64,000 nt of DNA. Source: Typhlomys cinereus (lineage: Eukaryota; Chordata; Mammalia; Rodentia; Platacanthomyidae). Every line of letters starts with the position of its first letter. Within the stretch, counting starts at the first letter, position 1. Location: contig JALPQD010000294.1 in the NCBI GenBank assembly GCA_023101885.1, positions 1,911,501 to 1,975,500 on the forward strand. The letters are read 5' to 3'. Both the position numbers and the translations under genes were made by a program. Shown piece after piece: positions 21,576 through 34,250 of the stretch. The notes under the pieces were generated by a model, which ran no database searches, was not told the origin of the DNA, and was given only the letters and a program-made list of their open reading frames with translations.

Positions 21576-23570
21576 CTTGTGAAAAAAATTGATTTTCTTG
21601 TCTTAGTGCTAAGTATGAGACATATGATTTTAACAGTGATAATAGATGCTTGTTTTCCTTAACAAGGGTATTGGGTGGTAGACTCTATGTGAGAACAATG
21701 TCTAGTTCTGGTTACTGTGGAAGGTGGATCCTTCTATAAGCACTGTTTAAGGAGGAAGAGGTAGAGTCTTAGGCAAGTTTCTTGGCTCTGGGACTTACAC
21801 ACTGCATCCCACAGAGCTTTGGTACCCAATACCTTTTTGTTGCCTGTTGAATGGACACATGGATATATGAGGTAATGTTAGAGCAAATAGCTTCTGGGAA
21901 GAGAAATGAAAACAAAGTACAATCACCAAAAGAAAAGCAAACGTATAAACATAAACAGTCCTATTTAGTTGCTGGCATGGGGAAACAGGTTCTCTTCTTT
22001 TTTAGCCTCTGAAACTGCTTTTAGACAAGAAGGTTAACTGCAAGATGCCCTGGTTTAGGCCCCAGCTTTGCCCTGAGTCCGTGTACGTGTGTCCCTAGCA
22101 TCCAGCAAAGTAAGATGTTGAAAGAAAATGATGAACAAAAACATGAACATAATGAAATATATGAAAGCAGCAATTGTTTTTGCTCCCATAGCTCAATATA
22201 AGCATTTATAGCAGTGGTTGGAAAAAGAAAGCAGTCAGAAGGTAGAGAAGTAAAAGTAGCTGGAGAGATCAGAATGGTGCTTGTCCAGCTCAGAAGGGAG
22301 CAGACTTAGCAAACACCTGGGTTCTTATTCTCCAGTCTACCTGGCTACTCTAGCCACACTGAGAGAAGGGCAAGCTCTGCCAGCTACTCTTCAGAGGTTC
22401 AGAAAGGCCCGGGAGAGCAGGGGAGGTTTGGCCTGTTTAAATCTTTTCTCCCTCCCTCTCTGTCTTCTTTCCCATTTTATTTTTAGCATAGGAAATGTCT
22501 CACTTAGAACTCCATTCTAAGGCTGTATAATCACCCAGTTTGGAGTCATATTTGAACCTCAGGGAAATGGCATGAAACCACTGTGATTTCTGTTTCTGAG
22601 ACTATTGATTTTTAGAAACCTTTCTTTCTTGCTTCAGACCATAGTGGATCAATGGTAAAGCCTCAAAAGATTTGCACAGTCCATGGTTCTGGAAAAAGAT
22701 AATTTTTAAATTAGTGAGCAGAAACATAGAAGCTTATTTCCCAGCAATTTCGTTTCTTATAAGCTTGGCAGAGGGTCTTAGAAGTTTAATTTATAGCAAA
22801 TATTTGAAATATGATATGAATGTTGGCCAGTCTGTCTTCCCAAGTTAGTGAATGATAACTATCTGACATACTCTCTTTGGTTAGGCAGAGGTTAAAAGAA
22901 GTGTTGTTATGGATAGCTGAAACCTTGAGAAGGCTACAGCTCTCACTACTGGGTTTGATTTGGTTGTTGTTATTAATTTCCTGTTAAGTATCTGAGAAAA
23001 TATTTATATTCCTTGACTAGGTAGGATTTGATATTTTCTAGCTTTTTTTTTCAATAGGATTGCTATCTTTCTGATCTATCAAGAATCTTTCTCCTGGGAC
23101 CACAGTGAGCATTATTAGATAAACAGCTAGTGTGGGGCACCAAGTCTGGTGGAGTCCATGGTTTCCACATCTGTTTCCTTTCTCTTGCAGCTGTGCCAAG
23201 CTAGTTCAGGTTGGATGTAAGGGCACAGCTTCTTCCTACACTGGAAATGACCAAACCAGGGGTGACAGTAGGAAATAGAGTGAGTAACAATGTATAGGCA
23301 CTCTGCATGCCTAGGCACTCAATAAGGGCCCATTAGGCAGCACAGTGGGTAGTAAGCTAGATTAAGGTAAAGGCAATCAAGGAAAGAGTCACGCTGTTTA
23401 TCAGCTGATACATGATGGTGTCTCTTAGCAACACATCCCACAGTAATCTGCGTGACAGTTCTAATCAACAAGATTCACTTGGAGCAGTAGTGGGATGTAC
23501 CAATGTATCGTTCCAACCTTATGACACAATTGTGAATTCCAGAAAATTAGTTATCTTACACTTGACATGT
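21576..23570. other. Unassigned sequence
   Basis: No convincing gene. The 79-codon plus-strand ORF at 22281-22520 has no recognisable motif. 23270-23330 may include a small MIR-like tail. Confidence 0.4.
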
Positions 23571-23639
23571 AGATGGCATTTTGTATTATTGTGAGAAGAT
23601 TCAGTTCAACTCAGAGCACAAAGGTCACTTTCCTTTGTG

Positions 23640-23790
23640 GAGGGCACATAGTATATACTCAATAAATGATAGTCACTTCTTCCTCTTCCTATTCCTCCTG
23701 CTTCACTTCCTCTTCTGCTTTCTCCTTTTTTCTTCCTCCTCCCTTTCTTCCTTCTCTTGTCCTCTTCCTCTGAAGTTTTTTTCTCCTCAA
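23640..23790. repeat. MIR-like tail and pyrimidine-rich tract
   Basis: 'actcaataaatgatagtcac' at about 23657 recalls the 3' end of MIR. A CT-rich low-complexity tract follows to 23790, producing lysine/glutamate-rich minus-strand ORFs that are not genes. Confidence 0.55.
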
Positions 23791-24889
23791 GAGTGAAATG
23801 GAAATACTTGGAGCCCCAGATAACACTTGAAGTACTGCATTGGTTGCTGTTAATTTACTACCATATGGGAATTCTGGGATACACCGAGAGCAGGGTAAGT
23901 CAGCATAACATTTTTTTTCTAGTTTGGATCCAGAGAAGAAATGCAAATGAAAGAAATAAATAGTGCCTTTGCTGCTATTTTCTTTTGGGGCATTTGGTTT
24001 TCTGGTTGTCTTTCTGAGGCATTGCATACTTGGTCAACTTAACTTGGAAATATTTAAATAAACTTGATGGAAAACGTTTTCCTTCCTGCCCTGGCTTGAG
24101 TTCTTGTCTCGGGAGTGATCCCAGATGCTACTGAAATCCTCAGTCCAGAGAAGGGGTTCATTTATTTAAATGCAATGTCTGAAACCCAAACACAAGGAGA
24201 CACAAATGAAGAAAAGATGCCCAGTGTCTACAGGGCATGAACTAAATGACTTCCAGGGGCTTTGCACACGAAGTGGAAGACTGAGCCATGGTTATGTACC
24301 AGCTTCCTGTGTATTCCTTAGCAAGGTTCGGGTGGGGGACTGGCACCATGGTGTGGCTGTGTAGACTCACTGCTACTTTGGCATGAGAATAAGACACAGC
24401 CAGGGATTCCTTCAAGGTTCCTGCTTCCATTTCTTACCGCATGTGAGGCCTTGAACAGATAAGTCACGCTGGGTTTTCTTTCTGAAAATAATCTCTTAAA
24501 CCTCAGGGCTCTTTCTGAAGATTAAATGGCATGACTAGAAGGTAGGACACTGAAACTGGTGAAGTGTCTACAGTCATTGAGCCTGCTTGGTCAGGTCATT
24601 GGAGCAGAGCAGCTCCTAGGGCTCTTTTGGTTACATGGATGACTTCTATCCGCTCCAGCTCCTACTCCAGCTTTCTCCCTCTTGACGTGATTCCACTGTT
24701 GTCCAGACCTTCTTCTTGTGACCTTGTCTTCCCGAGGGTCATAAATCAGATCAACATCTGAGACAAGAGAGGCAAAGCTAGGATGTTTGCTAGCTCTTTT
24801 GGATGGAGGAGGAAAAGATTTTTAGCGTTAATATAGGGTACAGTTTCTTCTTACTGCTGTTCTAGCATCAATTCAAGTCATGAGCCCCC
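23791..24889. other. Unassigned sequence
   Basis: Short ORFs only. 24430-24545 is faintly MIR-like. No gene supported. Confidence 0.35.
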
Positions 24890-25062
24890 TAAGTCTTTCA
24901 TATATTTGTTTTTTAAATAAATTAGCTTTCTTGAGATATAATTCACTTATTAAGCAATTTGTTCATTTAAAGTGGGCAGTCCAATAGTTTTTTAGTTTGT
25001 TTAGAGTGTTGTTCAGCTACGACCATAATCAATTTTCATTCACTCATTGTTGTTTGACAAAG
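24890..25062 (+). repeat. Ancient L1M-type fragment
   Basis: 'cttgagatataattcactta' then 'tcatttaaagtgggcagtcc' then 'gttcagctacgaccataatc' follows a conserved order seen in old mammalian L1 sequence. Confidence 0.65.
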
Positions 25063-26441
25063 TGGGGGATCTCGTTGTCAGCCAGGCTAACAGCATGCTG
25101 GTAGAACTCTCAACATGGTGAAATGAGAGCCATTAGGAATATCTCTGTGACCATGTGGGTGTGACAGAGAAGCTCCTTTGTACATAGCTTCTGACTCTAG
25201 CACTAAATTCTGTCAACTGTGACCTTGCATGCCGCATCCATTTAGGGTCCCTTTTCCAGCGCATCCCTCGATGCACCCCAGTGCTCCTCAATCTCCTATT
25301 CCTGTCTAAGCCAACAAACATGACCCTCACGTGACTAGACTCACTCCTTCCCAACTTCTCTTCTTTGCAGAATAGCCCACAAAACTACTATTACAAGAAT
25401 GTGAAATACAATCACATTATTCTCTTATCCAAATATTCCAATGGGTTTAATAATCTACATTATCTACTCCATCATGTCCACTGCTAAATCACGCTGTTGA
25501 GTTTTTAGTAGCCACTGGCTACTGGAGTTCATAACATGGTTACAGACTCAGAAAACTGAAACAAAGGTGTGAAACAAAGACTAGCAAATAACTCTGATAA
25601 TTTTATAACTATTGCATCTTGGAATAATAATATTTTAAATTCATTTGGTTAAATGAAAATCGATTTATGATTAATTTCATATGTGCACATATATGTATGC
25701 ATGTGTGTGTGTGTGCCTATGTATTGAAGAGGAAGATCTTCCTTTTCTATGAACAAGCAGTGTTCCTTCCTACCCTAGGGCACTTCTTTCCATTGTTTAC
25801 TCTCTTTGGAATGCTTTTTTCTGAGCTTGGCATGGAGGGTTCCTTTTGGGTAAATGTCTCTTACTCTAAGACGTCTACTTTAAACATCCCAAGGTAAATG
25901 TTATTGTTTTTCATTATCACAACACCCCAAGGAGACCATTGGCACATGTATCCTAGGCTAATAACTGCTTCTCTTCTCTCACCTTTTCTCTTTCTCTGTT
26001 TTCCCAGCATAACTTCAACATGAGCAGGTACTTTGTCTTCTTCATTTTTGTAGCTTATAATATATACCGGCACAATAAAAGCCCTAAAACATAATTTGTT
26101 GAATAAATAAATATGCTTTTTGACTTACAGGTGCTACCAAAATAAAACATTCATAGAGATATTTATTCTACATGTCTTATTTGTCAGATGCTAGCAGAAA
26201 TAATGGCATATATACTATCTCATAGACCTGCACACTGTCTATGTATTTCATGAATATATACAGTACCTCATTTGAGACCCACGAAGTGTGGCCTGTGGAT
26301 CAAATCTGCTTTGCCATGTGCTGCTATAAATGAACATTTATCGAAGTGTAGCCACACTCATTTGCTTATGTGTTCTCCTTGGCTGCTTTTACACCACTAA
26401 GCAGAATTGGACTATCACTAGACATACTATATCACCTTACA
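25063..26441. other. Unassigned, some ancient repeat traces
   Basis: 25760-25900 has an L2-like 'gggcacttctttcc..ctttggaatgct' pattern, and 26065-26115 has a MIR-like 'tttgttgaataaataaatat' tail. Both are weak. Confidence 0.35.
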
Positions 26442-26990
26442 TTTTTTTTATCAGATTACACAGAAGTTTATTGAGCCTTAGGGCAGGCAAGGACAACATT
26501 GTCTCCCCAGTAAGTCAGCCATGTTTTCAAATAAACATAAAATTAAACTAAAAAAGGGTAAGGCGGAAATGTGGCTTTCACGCAGCTTCTTAGTGCTTCC
26601 TGCAGTTCCCATCACTCTCCTCAGTGCCTTGGGGAGCTGCATAGGCAAAACTGTCCATTCTATGAATACCTTGGGACTTGTCTAACAGATGCTGTAATCA
26701 GGGCTACAGTGCCATAAGCTGCAAAGCCAGTCCTGGCTTGTCACTCAGCTACTGAAGTTTGGGGATTCTGGACAGAATGTCTTCCACACTTCCTGGAGCA
26801 TACTTCAAAAATCCACACTGAATGCTCTGCTTTCTTTTCATTTTTGCTTTTGCTTCAGCATTGGTGATTAGTGTCAAGCCTGCCAGGCCAACTCTGGAAG
26901 GCCTCTGGCTCCTGTCCAAGCTATTAAAGATTCTGAGGATCCTGCATCGAATCTGGAAGCAGCAGTGATCTTTATCTAGTTATATTATGA
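26442..26990 (-). pseudogene. Processed pseudogene, 3' end, parent gene not identified
   Basis: Read on the minus strand, an open frame of about 75 codons ends in ...LSRIPKLQ and a TAG near 26745. It is followed by ~270 bp of 3' UTR, an AATAAA (26467-26472) and a short A-run (26442-26449), the order of a reverse-transcribed mRNA. The right, 5' end is not sharp. Residues include NAEAKAKMKRK and SVEDILSRIP. Target duplications were not found. The parent is unknown to me; a small housekeeping gene is possible. Confidence 0.65.
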
Positions 26991-28224
26991 AGCACATGAA
27001 AATGATGCTTAAGCATCATTGCTGAACTTGTCTGATACCTGCTTTGCTCTTTGTAAGTTGTTTACCAAATTATGTAAAACGTTTTCCATGTTTTACCAAC
27101 TCATTGTACTACAGACAACAGTTTAGAATGTTCTCAAGTCTTCTTTTCCTCTCATTCCCAAATTAAATAGGAAATATATTAAGTGAACTAGAGGATCATC
27201 AAAATAAGTGATCACAATAAAATATTTTTCTGTAATTGTGTTTTGCCTCTAGACTCTGTCTCCTTCCCACTGTGAACCACATCCTTACTTCTTTGGTTCT
27301 TTACTCCATGCTGCTTTATTCAGATCCCAATCTTGATAATGATGCTGTTGCCCTAGTAACTCCAGTGCTACACATGGCTCTCCTTTCGGTTTGTCATCAT
27401 GGCAATGATCCATGTCAGCTTCTAGATCCTGATATTTGTCTTGGGCATGATTCTGAGACACTAGTGGAGAAGCATTCTGGTGTCACATATCTGACAATTT
27501 GCTTTACAAGGTCCTCATGATGACTAGAAAAAAATAAGAGGAAGAGAAGAGAGAAGTTGCAGAAAGCAAACTCTGCATATCTCCTTCATCATATGTTTAT
27601 GATAGAAATATCAATATATATGGTTTGGATTGGAAGGTTGGTTTAGGGATGACTGTGTATGTAGATGCTAAATCAATGAAATACAGTAAATAGTGATTAT
27701 ATCTCATCTTGTTTGCAGTAGGTTCTAATGGGGAATATTGATGACTCTTTTACCTTTCTGGTTTACAATATTCCAGTCAATTCTTAAAAAAAGCATGAGA
27801 CATCATCTGTTTGGTCTTCCATGGGAGGACACATTAACCAGTGTTGTTTATTTCGTGACATTCAAGCTAGGAACTGTCAAAACCAATCTGCTTATTTAAT
27901 TGATTCTGGCTCATTTTCAAAATTTGAAACTTAGTCTTTTACTGTTAGCTATTATACCTTTTCCAGTTAAATCTGAATTTTCACAGGTTGTGGTGGGTCA
28001 CAAATGGTTTCACTAATTCTGTTTCACTATTTCCAAGCTATGAGTGACTGAAAACTGTGCTTAGGAAGGCAGTTGGCTGGGGATGACCTCTATCCTTGGG
28101 GTGTTAACAAAAGGAAACATCAAGTTACATTCAACAAGGAGAGAAATAGGGTGAGAATATGCCATAAGTAGCTTTCCTTGTTTAAAATTTCCTCACCTGA
28201 CAATTAAAGCATCTCTCTTTCTCT
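26991..28224. other. Unassigned sequence
   Basis: AT-rich. The plus ORF 27236-27520 (94 codons) has no known motif and no gene context. Confidence 0.35.
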
Positions 28225-28455
28225 CTTACTCACACATACATACACACACACACACACACTCGCTTTAGCTAACATGCCCTTTTCACTGAGGTCTCTGTTA
28301 GCACTATTATGGTGCCTTTGTTTCACAGTACAGTCGTGCTCCAGGGAAAGAATCATAGGCTGTCACTCCAGTTGGTATGAGTGTGTGCATGTGTGCACAC
28401 ATGCACGTGTGCATGTATGTGTACATGTGTGTACCTGTGTTTGCATTTATGTGTA
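28225..28455. repeat. CA and GT microsatellites
   Basis: (CA)n at about 28232-28260 and an imperfect (TG/CATG)n tract at 28380-28455. The beginning of the 150-codon ORF at 28381 is this repeat translated. Confidence 0.85.
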
Positions 28456-28596
28456 GAAGGAAGCTACAATGAAAATGCCAAAGATCTCTCAGTTGCCTCC
28501 AAAGTCATTGTCGCAAGCACACCTGGGATCTGTGCCGCTGACTTCTACCTTCCCAGATGTCTATGCCACCCAGCAATAACCACACCACACAGGGGC

Positions 28597-28848
28597 TTAC
28601 TGATTGACATATTCCAAGGTGCAGATCTCCAGCCAGGACCGGGGCTGGACGAAGGGCTGTTTCCGCGCATTGCCAGAACTGAGGGGTGCCAGACGATCAA
28701 TGGTCACGTCCTCAGGATAGCAGAGGCGTACTTTGGCTGGAGCTGCATCGAGGAGTTTGGCTGCCAACCGGACAGAGTCTTGGGATGCTCTGTCCCTACC
28801 AAACTGAGGTCCTGTTCTCGGCCTGTCCCTTAAATACTGTTTTATTCC
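28597..28848 (-). pseudogene. GC/CpG-rich segment with a minus-strand ORF, unidentified
   Basis: Roughly 28610-28830 is GC-rich with about ten CpG sites, in contrast to AT-rich, CpG-poor surroundings. The minus strand is open from a stop near 28848 to a TAA at 28597-28599 (about 83 codons). It has balanced composition, with stretches such as AAKLLDAAPAKVRLCYPED and PRSWLEICTLEYVNQ. No in-frame ATG start, AATAAA or poly(A) is evident on that strand. It could be a retrocopy piece, a real exon, or captured coding DNA. The overlapping plus frame is also open, which weakens the case. Confidence 0.4.
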
Positions 28849-28936
28849 ACATTACGTCATCGAGATACATGTCTGTTTACAGTTACAATAGTTGTTTTAC
28901 CTCATTTTGATATTATACATTTTCATTTTTTTATGC

Positions 28937-29005
28937 AGAGACCCACTTATCTATCACACAGTTTAGGCTTGACATAGCGGCCCACTTATCTATCACACAC
29001 AATTA
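28937..29005. repeat. Short tandem duplication, ~40 bp period
   Basis: CCCACTTATCTATCACACA occurs twice, ~41 bp apart (about 28941 and 28981), with related sequence between. Confidence 0.8.
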
Positions 29006-29167
29006 CATACAGTTCTTTTCACATTCTTTTAATATTACACATAGGTTTTCTCATTTACTAGCCTTTGCACATTCATTTCTTCCTCACTGAAGCTTTCCTC
29101 ATGCTCTCCACAATCATGCTTATTCATTGATCATAGCTGCTGCACAACTTGGTTTTGGTACAATACT

Positions 29168-29635
29168 GTGATGGTTAATTTTGATTGTCCAAATCATTTC
29201 AGGAGATAATGAAATCACGGGGCTCTGACCTAAAGAATGGACTAATTCCTTGTGGGAGTCACATTGATTAGAAATGGTGGAAGTTAGGAGGTGAGGCATA
29301 ATTGGAGGGAGTAGGATCTCTGGTGTGCATGCTAATGGATTATAGCTTGGAGGCGAAAGCTAGAAGGAGTAGATACTCTTGTGTGTCCTTGTAGATAATA
29401 GCTTTCCCCGGACCCTTCCAGGATCCCCTCTTCCCATGTTTTCTCTTTGTCATAAGGTGAACACCACCTCCCTCCATAGACTCTCTTTGTCATGGTGTTC
29501 AGCCTCATAATAGGTCCAGAAACAAATAAGCCCTCTGAAACTGTGAGTCAAAAGGAACAATTCCTTATTCAAGTTCTTTCTGTCAGGATTTGTTTAACCT
29601 GATGATAGTACTGACTGATACCAATATCTCATAGA
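29168..29635 (+). repeat. LTR remnant (ERVL/MaLR type)
   Basis: It begins 'gtgatggttaattttgattg' and ends with 'gtactgactgatacca' after an AATAAG/ polyadenylation-like block ('aaacaaataagccctctgaa'). This is the layout of an ERVL or MaLR LTR. Family not resolved. Confidence 0.6.
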
Positions 29636-30548
29636 CCTGAAGGAAAAGGTCTCTGCTTGTCAGAAAACAATCTCCAGGGTAATGGTATTAAAAAAAAAAT
29701 TCCCCATTCCCATAACTACTTATGGGAGGCAGTGAGGCTTCTTTTTTAACTGAGGAAAAGGTGAAATTGTGGCTAGGCGACACTAAAGGAAATAACGCCC
29801 CCCACACAAGTCCTTCAACAATTGAGGTGATGACTTGTGTCAGTTGTGGAAACTATGATGATTGAAAGAAACCAGGAAGACAGTGTAGAAGCCAGACCAG
29901 AAGACACAGAAAGTAGTGACAAAATGGGACCTCTTCTCTTGTTTTTGTGAGGGCACAGGTCCTGTCTAAAGGCTGCCACCCATCTCCTACTTTGGAACTT
30001 GATTCTACTTGTGCTCCAACCCTGACCTTTCACATAACAAGCAGAATGCAGCTGCTTTCTTGGCTCTTTTCTATGGTCTTTTACTGTCCCAGAATTCAGA
30101 GAAATCCTTTCTTCTCCAAGGACAGAGAAAATCAGACCCTCACCAGCTACCTGAGTCAATAACTGACACTCTGTAATTGTCCATAGCATTCTTAGTCCTA
30201 GGAGTGATGTGCTGAAGTTCACTATCCTATTTCTTATGGGAAAAATGTATTTGACCTGGCTTCTATTAGGTTGGGTCTTTGTTTCAAGAGTAGACAGTGT
30301 ACAGCACTACTAGAAGGTGGTATCAGAGAAGAGTCCCATAGCACTCAAATGAGCTCTACTCCAACTACCCACCAGAGAAATCACAGAAAGATAGGAATAC
30401 TCCGAGGAGAGTGGCTAACTCAGGATTATGGCCTGGAAAGCAGTTTTGGAGAGGGTGGAGATTCTGTTAGTGTCAAGGACTCAAAATGTCAAAGACCATA
30501 CTTGATGTAGGACACAGACTATCCTTCCATATATATGGTGAATTGTTT
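29636..30548. other. Unassigned sequence
   Basis: A minus ORF of 135 codons (29815-30222) shows no recognisable domain and overlaps a plus ORF. No repeat or gene assigned. Confidence 0.35.
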
Positions 30549-30573
30549 TTTTTTATTATTTCTTATTTATTCA

Positions 30574-30628
<55 letters not shown>

Positions 30629-30881
30629 AGTGTGTGTGTGCGCAGTGTGTGTGTGTCTGTGTGTATGTAGAACCACAGATGAATTCGGGAACCACTATGG
30701 ACCGCCTCCACCTCATCCTTGTTTACTCCACCCCGGGATTCACAGGCTCTGCCCTACAAGGGCCAGAAACGCAGGCCGCCCCTGCTTCCGCCTGGCGTCT
30801 ATACGTGGGGTCTAGGATCCGAACTCAGGACCTTCTGCCTGCAAGGCAGAGGCTTAACCCCTGAGCCATCTCTCCAGCCCC
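30549..30881 (-). mobile_element. B2-like SINE, minus strand, with target duplication
   Basis: Reverse complement of the family at 19599-19885: a long (GT)n at 30578-30663 on the tail side, and the tRNA-like head at 30795-30881 ending 'ccatctctccagcccc'. Perfect 14 bp duplications ATGGTGAATTGTTT lie at 30535-30548 and 30882-30895. The ORFs through here are repeat translations. Confidence 0.9.
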
Positions 30882-30934
30882 ATGGTGAATTGTTTATTGC
30901 TGGAGAGGACTGTCCACCCAGTATAATGAGACAG

Positions 30935-31018
30935 AAATCTTTGGTAGTGCTGGGAATCAAACCTACAGCCTTGTGAATGCCAGGTAAGTGCTCTACCCAT
31001 GAGCTATATCCCTAGCCC
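30935..31018 (-). repeat. ID-like SINE, minus strand
   Basis: 'gtgctgggaatcaaacctac' to 'gagctatatccctagccc' is the reverse complement of an ID element, with B-box and A-box regions in order. Confidence 0.75.
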
Positions 31019-32330
31019 ATTAAGGAAAAATTCTTAAACCAGGAAGATAAACTAAGGTCTCAGGATGATCTGGGTTTCATGGAATGTGGAATTTATACAA
31101 CTTTCAGACACGTATTAAAATTACAAAATACAAACACCAAATTAGATAAAAAGGTGAATATTTATTTACAGAGAGAAAAGAATGACAATAATTTCTTAGA
31201 CCCACACTTCTGATATCGTTTTAGGGAATTTGCTAGGAACACTTGCATAGAAATGCTTTCACCTTGTAACCTCTCTTCTCATATTCTCATATTGGCTTGC
31301 AAGAAATAGTCAATTAGCTTAATCCTCAGGAGTATGTACTATGACTTCTTTCACAGAGTTTCTTTCTACCTGGAGTGAGAATTGTGGAAATGATCAGACA
31401 ATAAGAGGATCAGCTCTTCCTTTATGAACTACAGGAGCAAATTTCAGAAGACATTGAATCCTGGGGTGAGAAAGCCAACTCTTGTTGAGTACTTATCAAG
31501 TATCTAACACAGGACTTGGCACATATGATGAATTTATTTCATCTTCCTCAGAACTCAAGAGTTCTCCAGAGCCAATAGAAGATGGCTGGCAAGGTAGAAA
31601 TATAAATAGGTAGAGCAAATTTATTATGGGGCTAGCTTACGTGATCATAGAAGACAAGGCTTACAGTTTGCCACCTACAAACTCTAGGTCAGAGAATTGA
31701 TAATACAATTCCCAGTCTGAGGGCACAGTGCTGAGAATAGAGGGAAAGGAAGCCTCCTGAGACAGACATTCCAAGAACTACAGGCATGGTGTCTAAAGAC
31801 AGAAGAAAACACTGGCTCAGTTTCTGATAAGAGAGAGTGAATTTTCTCTTCCTTTGCAGTTTATTATGTTTAGTAGGTGATGCCAGTCTACATTGTTTAG
31901 GAGAGCATGAGGTTCAAGGTTTGATAACTTCTGGAAACACCCTTAAAGACATATCAAGGAACATTATGTTCCAGCTGTTTAAACATCCCATAGTCTAGTG
32001 AGGTCTAGTGACGTAAGACTTCAGATGCTGTGGCCAAACCTGAACATGTATAATTGTGTGTGTGTGGGGGGGGTACGTGTGTTATGTGTTTGCATGTGTT
32101 TAGATGCATGCATTCCTTAGGGTGATATCAAGCATTATCCTTGATGCTCTTCTATATTATTCTTTGGAGACAAGATCTTCAATCCATAGCTCACTGATAA
32201 GATTGGTCTGTCGTAGGGAATACTCAAGCTTGAGATCTCCATTTCTTGAAGAGAGATGCCAAGGGCATTCCTTATGGTCCCAGTTGCAGTGTGCCTCCTA
32301 TGCCAGCATAGTTGTAGGCTGACTCCTGTT
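31019..32330. other. Unassigned sequence with a MIR trace
   Basis: 31470-31565 ('gttgagtacttatcaagtat') resembles a MIR. 32040-32110 is GT-rich. No gene seen. Confidence 0.4.
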
Positions 32331-32336
32331 GACTTT

Positions 32337-32350
32337 CCCGCAGGGGGCGG
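32337..32350 (+). promoter_or_regulatory. CTCF-like motif
   Basis: CCCGCAGGGGGCGG fits the core CTCF pattern (CCRSYAG-GGGGCRS type) with one weak position. Single-motif evidence only. Confidence 0.35.
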
Positions 32351-33439
32351 GAATGGATCTTGTCCTGTCTCGATTTGGGATCAAGGGCAGAGGTGTGTTT
32401 TACATGTTTCTTTCTATTCTCTGGAATCCATCTAGATATTAATTAGTACATCTAAATGATGGGCACAGAGCTTTATCATAACTCTATCATCATGTTATTG
32501 ACCTATCAGCAGCCTGTTCTTTCTCCACAATGAATGGGGCCTTTAGGGCATATTAACAGGTATAAGGATTGGCAGGGCTGTATTGTTGGTGGTGGTCTCA
32601 CCTGTTGTTGACCTTGCAAGTGTACTCTATCTGCCACTATTGACATCATCCCTCTGCACAGTGTACAGACGTCACCCCTATTTCTTGGTATGTAAGAGGT
32701 TAGATTCCATAATAAAGGTGATTTGGTTTTGACTTTTCCAAGATATCCTCTTGACCCAGCCTGATTCAATTCCTGATGATCCTGCTCTGGTACACCTAAC
32801 AGGATTGCAAGATAAGTGTGCACATCATGGAACCCTGCAATCTGTGAAGCCAGCTTGCTCTGAGAATCCTTAATCTTTGTCTGCTGAAGCTGGAATTGAA
32901 GGTGAGCTATCACACCCACCTGGCATCTTATGTAGGTTCTGGAGATTTAACTTTGGCTCTTTTGTTTGCATGGCAAGTGCTTTTAATCATAAGTCATCTC
33001 CCTAGCACCAACAACAGAAATCCCAACTAGTCTGGGGCTGTGTATTGTCTTCCTCAGAGGTTCAGCTGTGGGCCCTTGTGTTGTATGTATATGCCTCATT
33101 CCTTCCACCACACAGCAGTCATCAGTTTTTCTTCAGGCTCATTATGAAGATGGATGGGAATGCACATTTATCCTTCAGTAGAACTATTTGGATACATACC
33201 GCATATGGCTAAAAAAATTTTGCTATTAAGAAAATTACCAGTAATAATGACAGCACTAATTTAGTCACAAAAGAATCCAATTCCTTTGATGGAAATGAGA
33301 TAGTGTAATATTTTCTTTCCTGCTATGAATATTATATAAGTAATTTGTGTTCATTTTGAAAAACATAGACAGTACAGATAAACCATTAGGATGAAAAACT
33401 ATCACCCTTTACCTCCCAGATATAAGATAGTTAATATTT
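32351..33439. other. Unassigned; short SINE fragment
   Basis: 32930-33008 looks like the reversed head of a tRNA-type SINE ('agtcatctccctagcacc'), and 32880-32925 like reversed B1 sequence. The minus ORF 32506-32919 (137 codons) overlaps these and has no recognisable domain. Confidence 0.4.
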
Positions 33440-34250
33440 TAGTGTCGATTCTTCCTTTGTTTCAACTTCCATGTATACACAGGAATGTGTGTTTTGGCAG
33501 TGCAAACCAGAGAAATAATATCATTCTGTACAGTTTTGAAACTCCCTGGTGACAGAGATAGCAATACATTGTAAGTATTCTTCCATTTCAATATCTGCTT
33601 AATTATGTTTCTAAGTAGCTGAATTAGCATTCCATTTCATTAATATACTACAAAGTATTCAAATAGTTTTCATTGTCTCAACTTAAAATTTCCTCCTTTT
33701 GTTGGCATAAGTTATCTTTATAAAATAATGTATTTCATTGTGATATTTTCTCTAATGGATGGAAGTTCTTTTAATCATATTCACCTGTCACCCACTGCTA
33801 TATTCCTGTCCCCATTCCCAAGGTCCTTCCATCCCCAAGTGGAACTCCACACACCTTATTCATGAGCATATTGTACTGGAAGTAGGATTATGGGCCAGAG
33901 CTCATGCCTACTGTGCTATGTGTGGTCAGCTCTCCGTCAGACATTCCTGCAGGTGTTGCTCATGCCAGAGTGTTTAAAAAAAAACTGCTTTCCTCACACC
34001 CTTCCCATAAGAGGCACTTTCATTCTCTTAAAACTTTGCCAATTCGATATGTGTAAAATGGTATTTTGTATCCATTCCCATCTGTGGTATGGTGGTGAGC
34101 TTAAAGAGCTGCTTTTCCCATATACTTCTAAGCAATTTTTTTTTGCTTATTATAAAATTGATTGTGTCATTTGTTCATTTTTTTGGAAATTTTTCTTTGC
34201 TAGGGAAATATATCCAGCAGTACTCTTTTTCTGCTGCATCTTAGGGCATG
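33440..34250 (+). repeat. Ancient L1M 3' region
   Basis: 'tcctcacacccttcccataag', 'aactttgccaattcgata' and 'tgtgtaaaatggtatttt' are in the order of a common old mammalian L1 3' end. The 137-codon ORF at 33890-34303 lies in it. Confidence 0.6.

Noticed and set aside
28381..28833. 150-codon plus-strand ORF
   Set aside because: Its start is a GT microsatellite. The later part overlaps the GC-rich island, whose minus frame looks more protein-like. No motif or start context supports it as a gene.
30486..30976. Three overlapping plus-strand ORFs of 85-109 codons
   Set aside because: They are antisense translations of the B2-like SINE and its GT tail.
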